Positions 27,704 through 29,910 of a stretch of 29,910 bases of DNA are shown in pieces (the stretch's first letter is position 1; each line of letters begins with the position of its first letter). Under the pieces are notes generated by a model that did no database searches, was not told the DNA's origin, and saw only the letters and a list, made by a program, of their open reading frames with translations. This stretch comes from CAYMDS01 sp964653195 (GTDB taxonomy: Bacteria > Patescibacteriota > Microgenomatia > Levybacterales > UBA12049). The translations under genes and the position numbers were made by a program. Location: positions 1 through 29,910 of the forward strand of contig CAZZCX010000014.1 of NCBI GenBank assembly GCA_964653195.1, given 5' to 3'.

Positions 27704-29910
27704 TCAATTTACTTTAGGCCTATTAGCTTTGCTAAGTGCTTTCTTGCCCGATAAATACTTTCCATATATAAATAAAGGCAGGAAAGCTATAAGTAAATAA
27801 ATATTCTCAGGCACAGTTGAAAACTCGAATTCTGAATTCGTTGCATCCTGAAATACTACAGCTATTTGATCAGAAGTTGGAGCTATCGCTGTCATCGTCA
27901 AATAATTCATAGCTATATTCTGACTACTGATATCAAACTCAAACTCACTTTGCCATGATATAGTATCTGCATTAGATTTTTTAGATCGTATATGGAAATT
28001 GGCTGCTCCCGTTTGGTCATCTACCATAACAGCCATAATTTCATTTGCTGAAGATAAATATGAAAGACCTACATCACCACTAGATGTAAAATTTCCGGCA
28101 CTCCAGGGATCAGTTAGTGCACTAAAAGATGGACTAGATGCAGAACAGCTTGAACATTTGTATAACTCCGAATCACCTGTCGTACCATCTCTCTGAAATA
28201 CCCATATATCTGTACCATCGGTAACAGCAGATAAATCAGTATTATCATTATCTGCAGTACCACCATTTACGTCATGATTTGCACTATCCCAACCAGGAGA
28301 CCCATCATCTACATAGACAGACATCCTCAAACCCGTACCATCATTAAAAAGAAAGTATGCATCGTCTCCTTTAGTTATGACTTCAACAGCATCATTTTGA
28401 TCAATATTTGAACCTGTTATTATGTCAGTCTCGCTACATCCACTTGTGGCTACACGAAATATTCCTTCAAGGTCATTTGCTCCATCCCCCGTACCCCGCT
28501 CTACTAAGGCGACATACGCATAATCTCCATCTGAAGCTACAGCAATTGTATTATAGACATCTATAGCACTGCCCTGATCTGATCCTATGCAAATTGAACC
28601 CTGCGCATCAGAGCTTGCTGTATTAATAGAGGTGAATTGGTATTTATCGCCACTGTTATCAAACCATGCAATATATAGTAAATCGTTATGCTTCCAAACG
28701 GTTGAATTACGATTATCAGCATCGGTTTCGGTTGTATCAAGCTGTGTACTGACACTTGTCCAATCCGTTGTAGATTCACAGCCTGCAGAAACTAAACATT
28801 TCTCAAGATGTACAGCTCCACCGTCTGTGTGTGTCGCATACCACGCAGCACCACCAGTAGCATTTGGCATATATGCTACTTTTCTGGCAGGAGATTCCCA
28901 ACGTGAATCTGTAGTGTCATCAATAGATGTCTGTACTACTGAATTTACTGTAGGATCTAAAATCACTGGATAGCTTCTTTCGGGATCGTTAAGCCACTTA
29001 TTTGCATCTGGAGATAGAGTCTTTTTAAGTTTCCAACCGTCAAATGACTTTGAAAGACTGTATCTAATGTTTTTTGATTCATTTTGTGGATTGCTCTCTT
29101 CATACATATACGGCTTGCCTATTCTGAATACTTCAATATTTTCTTTTTTTGAATCAAAAAACAATACCTCATTATCTCTAATCCTGGCATTTAAATTGGT
29201 TCTGATACTAAACTCTATATTTCTTAGAGATAAGTTCTTTTTGAGTTTTAATTCAGAAGCAAATCCATTTCCTAAATATTTCATTCTTGCATCTATCCCT
29301 GCCCTTATATCCTCATAAATGAAAAGACTATCATCTCTTTTCGCTTTAGTTTCTCTTGAAAGCATGTTTCCATTTATGCCTGTGAGTTCAAGATCAAGTT
29401 CATACTTATCAAAACTTGCCTTTACTCTGGGTTCAGTATGAAAAACGTAATCGAACATACCCTTATCTGTTTTTGCTCTTTTTAAGATTGGCTGCCTCAT
29501 CCCCTCAAGTCCCTGGAATTTCTTATCTTTACTTTCATCTTGCCTATTATTTGAATTATTTTTAGTTTTCGCAGCTGTGAATGAGGATGCATAAGCTACT
29601 TCTCTAACCGCAACATAAGGTGTAAGACTTGATACTATTACAGATATAGAACTTAAGGCTACTAAGAAAATATTGGCTATTCTTCTTCTTTTATATCTTG
29701 ATAGATTAAAAGGGTTTAAGGTGCGAACTGATGGATAATTCAGCAAAGCTAGGTATTTATTATCCGCTTGAGGCAATATTAAAGATGCAGCAATCCCCTG
29801 CCCTTTATAGATCGCTTCAGTTACGCTTGATTCAATACCTATCTGGGGTCTTCCTAACAGACCTGAGAATATACGTACAAATCTACCTGGTACAAATATA
29901 TCAGTGATTC
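27704..29910 (-). CDS. Large surface protein, partial (runs off the right edge)
   Basis: The frame is open from the stop at 27704 to the window edge with no ATG in the last 134 bases, so at least 735 residues are present and the start is probably outside. A TTG at 29776 is possible but sits inside coding-like sequence (PGRFVRIFSGLLGRPQIGIE). One membrane helix (IANIFLVALSSISVIVSSLT) precedes a long outer part with beta-rich repeats of the bladed kind (KHNDLLYIAWFDNS, DYAYVALVERG, GDDAYFLFNDG, GTDIWVFQRDG). The C-terminus is VPEN, a helix (IYLLIAFLPLFIYG), then a basic tail, like a sorting/anchor signal. Adhesin or surface sensor is inferred. Confidence 0.75.
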   Translation of the reverse strand, partial: ITDIFVPGRFVRIFSGLLGRPQIGIESSVTEAIYKGQGIAASLILPQADNKYLALLNYPSVRTLNPFNLSRYKRRRIANIFLVALSSISVIVSSLTPYVAVREVAYASSFTAAKTKNNSNNRQDESKDKKFQGLEGMRQPILKRAKTDKGMFDYVFHTEPRVKASFDKYELDLELTGINGNMLSRETKAKRDDSLFIYEDIRAGIDARMKYLGNGFASELKLKKNLSLRNIEFSIRTNLNARIRDNEVLFFDSKKENIEVFRIGKPYMYEESNPQNESKNIRYSLSKSFDGWKLKKTLSPDANKWLNDPERSYPVILDPTVNSVVQTSIDDTTDSRWESPARKVAYMPNATGGAAWYATHTDGGAVHLEKCLVSAGCESTTDWTSVSTQLDTTETDADNRNSTVWKHNDLLYIAWFDNSGDKYQFTSINTASSDAQGSICIGSDQGSAIDVYNTIAVASDGDYAYVALVERGTGDGANDLEGIFRVATSGCSETDIITGSNIDQNDAVEVITKGDDAYFLFNDGTGLRMSVYVDDGSPGWDSANHDVNGGTADNDNTDLSAVTDGTDIWVFQRDGTTGDSELYKCSSCSASSPSFSALTDPWSAGNFTSSGDVGLSYLSSANEIMAVMVDDQTGAANFHIRSKKSNADTISWQSEFEFDISSQNIAMNYLTMTAIAPTSDQIAVVFQDATNSEFEFSTVPENIYLLIAFLPLFIYGKYLSGKKALSKANRPKVN

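Noticed and set aside
29774..29776. TTG as the start of the large surface protein
   Set aside because: The same frame stays open and protein-like to the window edge, so a start outside the window is more likely. TTG remains possible.

Overview
The window is AT-rich, gene-dense bacterial DNA that uses the standard code (TAA, TAG and TGA all serve as stops). I infer a Patescibacteria/CPR-type genome, possibly Microgenomates or a related group. The reasons are an HSENYA-type LeuRS and a mitochondrial-like ArgS, a long Ndk, a pilin-like C-terminal module on a large anchored protein, a three-gene competence (DNA uptake) locus, many small orphan proteins, and very few Shine-Dalgarno sites. The exact lineage cannot be fixed from this sequence alone.

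Layout. 1-1000: a heptamer tandem array, tRNA-Arg(CCU), an HTH plus LAGLIDADG-like gene, and a graveyard of tRNA fragments broken by small palindromes. 1000-4000: small orphan genes, tRNA-Pro(CGG), a NUDIX hydrolase and a frameshifted small gene. 4000-7700: a large membrane-anchored protein with a pilin-like C-terminus, ndk, and an M16 peptidase. 7700-11700: two tandem paralogues sharing a YVAPxTT motif, a 464-aa multi-HTH protein, and four-cysteine small proteins. 11788-13605: argS. 14300-17250: a response regulator, a histidine kinase and an orphan winged-helix regulator. 17263-20080: comEA, comEC core and a separate ComEC-type metallo-beta-lactamase. 20185-25600: an orphan gene, a decayed duplicate of the leuS tail, an acidic Ala/Pro-rich protein, and leuS carrying a NUDIX domain inside its editing domain. 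25736-29910: two secreted or anchored proteins, and a large surface protein that runs off the right edge.

Four themes stand out. (1) Six intact and one broken small proteins, scattered through the first 16 kb, share a CxxCP-x4-C motif plus further cysteines. The motif resembles the WhiB iron-sulfur cluster motif but with the fourth cysteine placed after it. (2) Degenerate tandem repeats with a 7-bp period occur between genes and, unusually, inside argS, leuS and a signal-peptide region, where they are translated. (3) At least fourteen genes have a -10 hexamer ending 6-8 nt before the start codon, several with a -35 at 17-18 bp, which predicts leaderless mRNAs. (4) leuS has a NUDIX domain inserted in its editing domain and a gapless but frameshifted copy of its tail 1.4 kb away. 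The frameshift is explained by loss of one heptamer.
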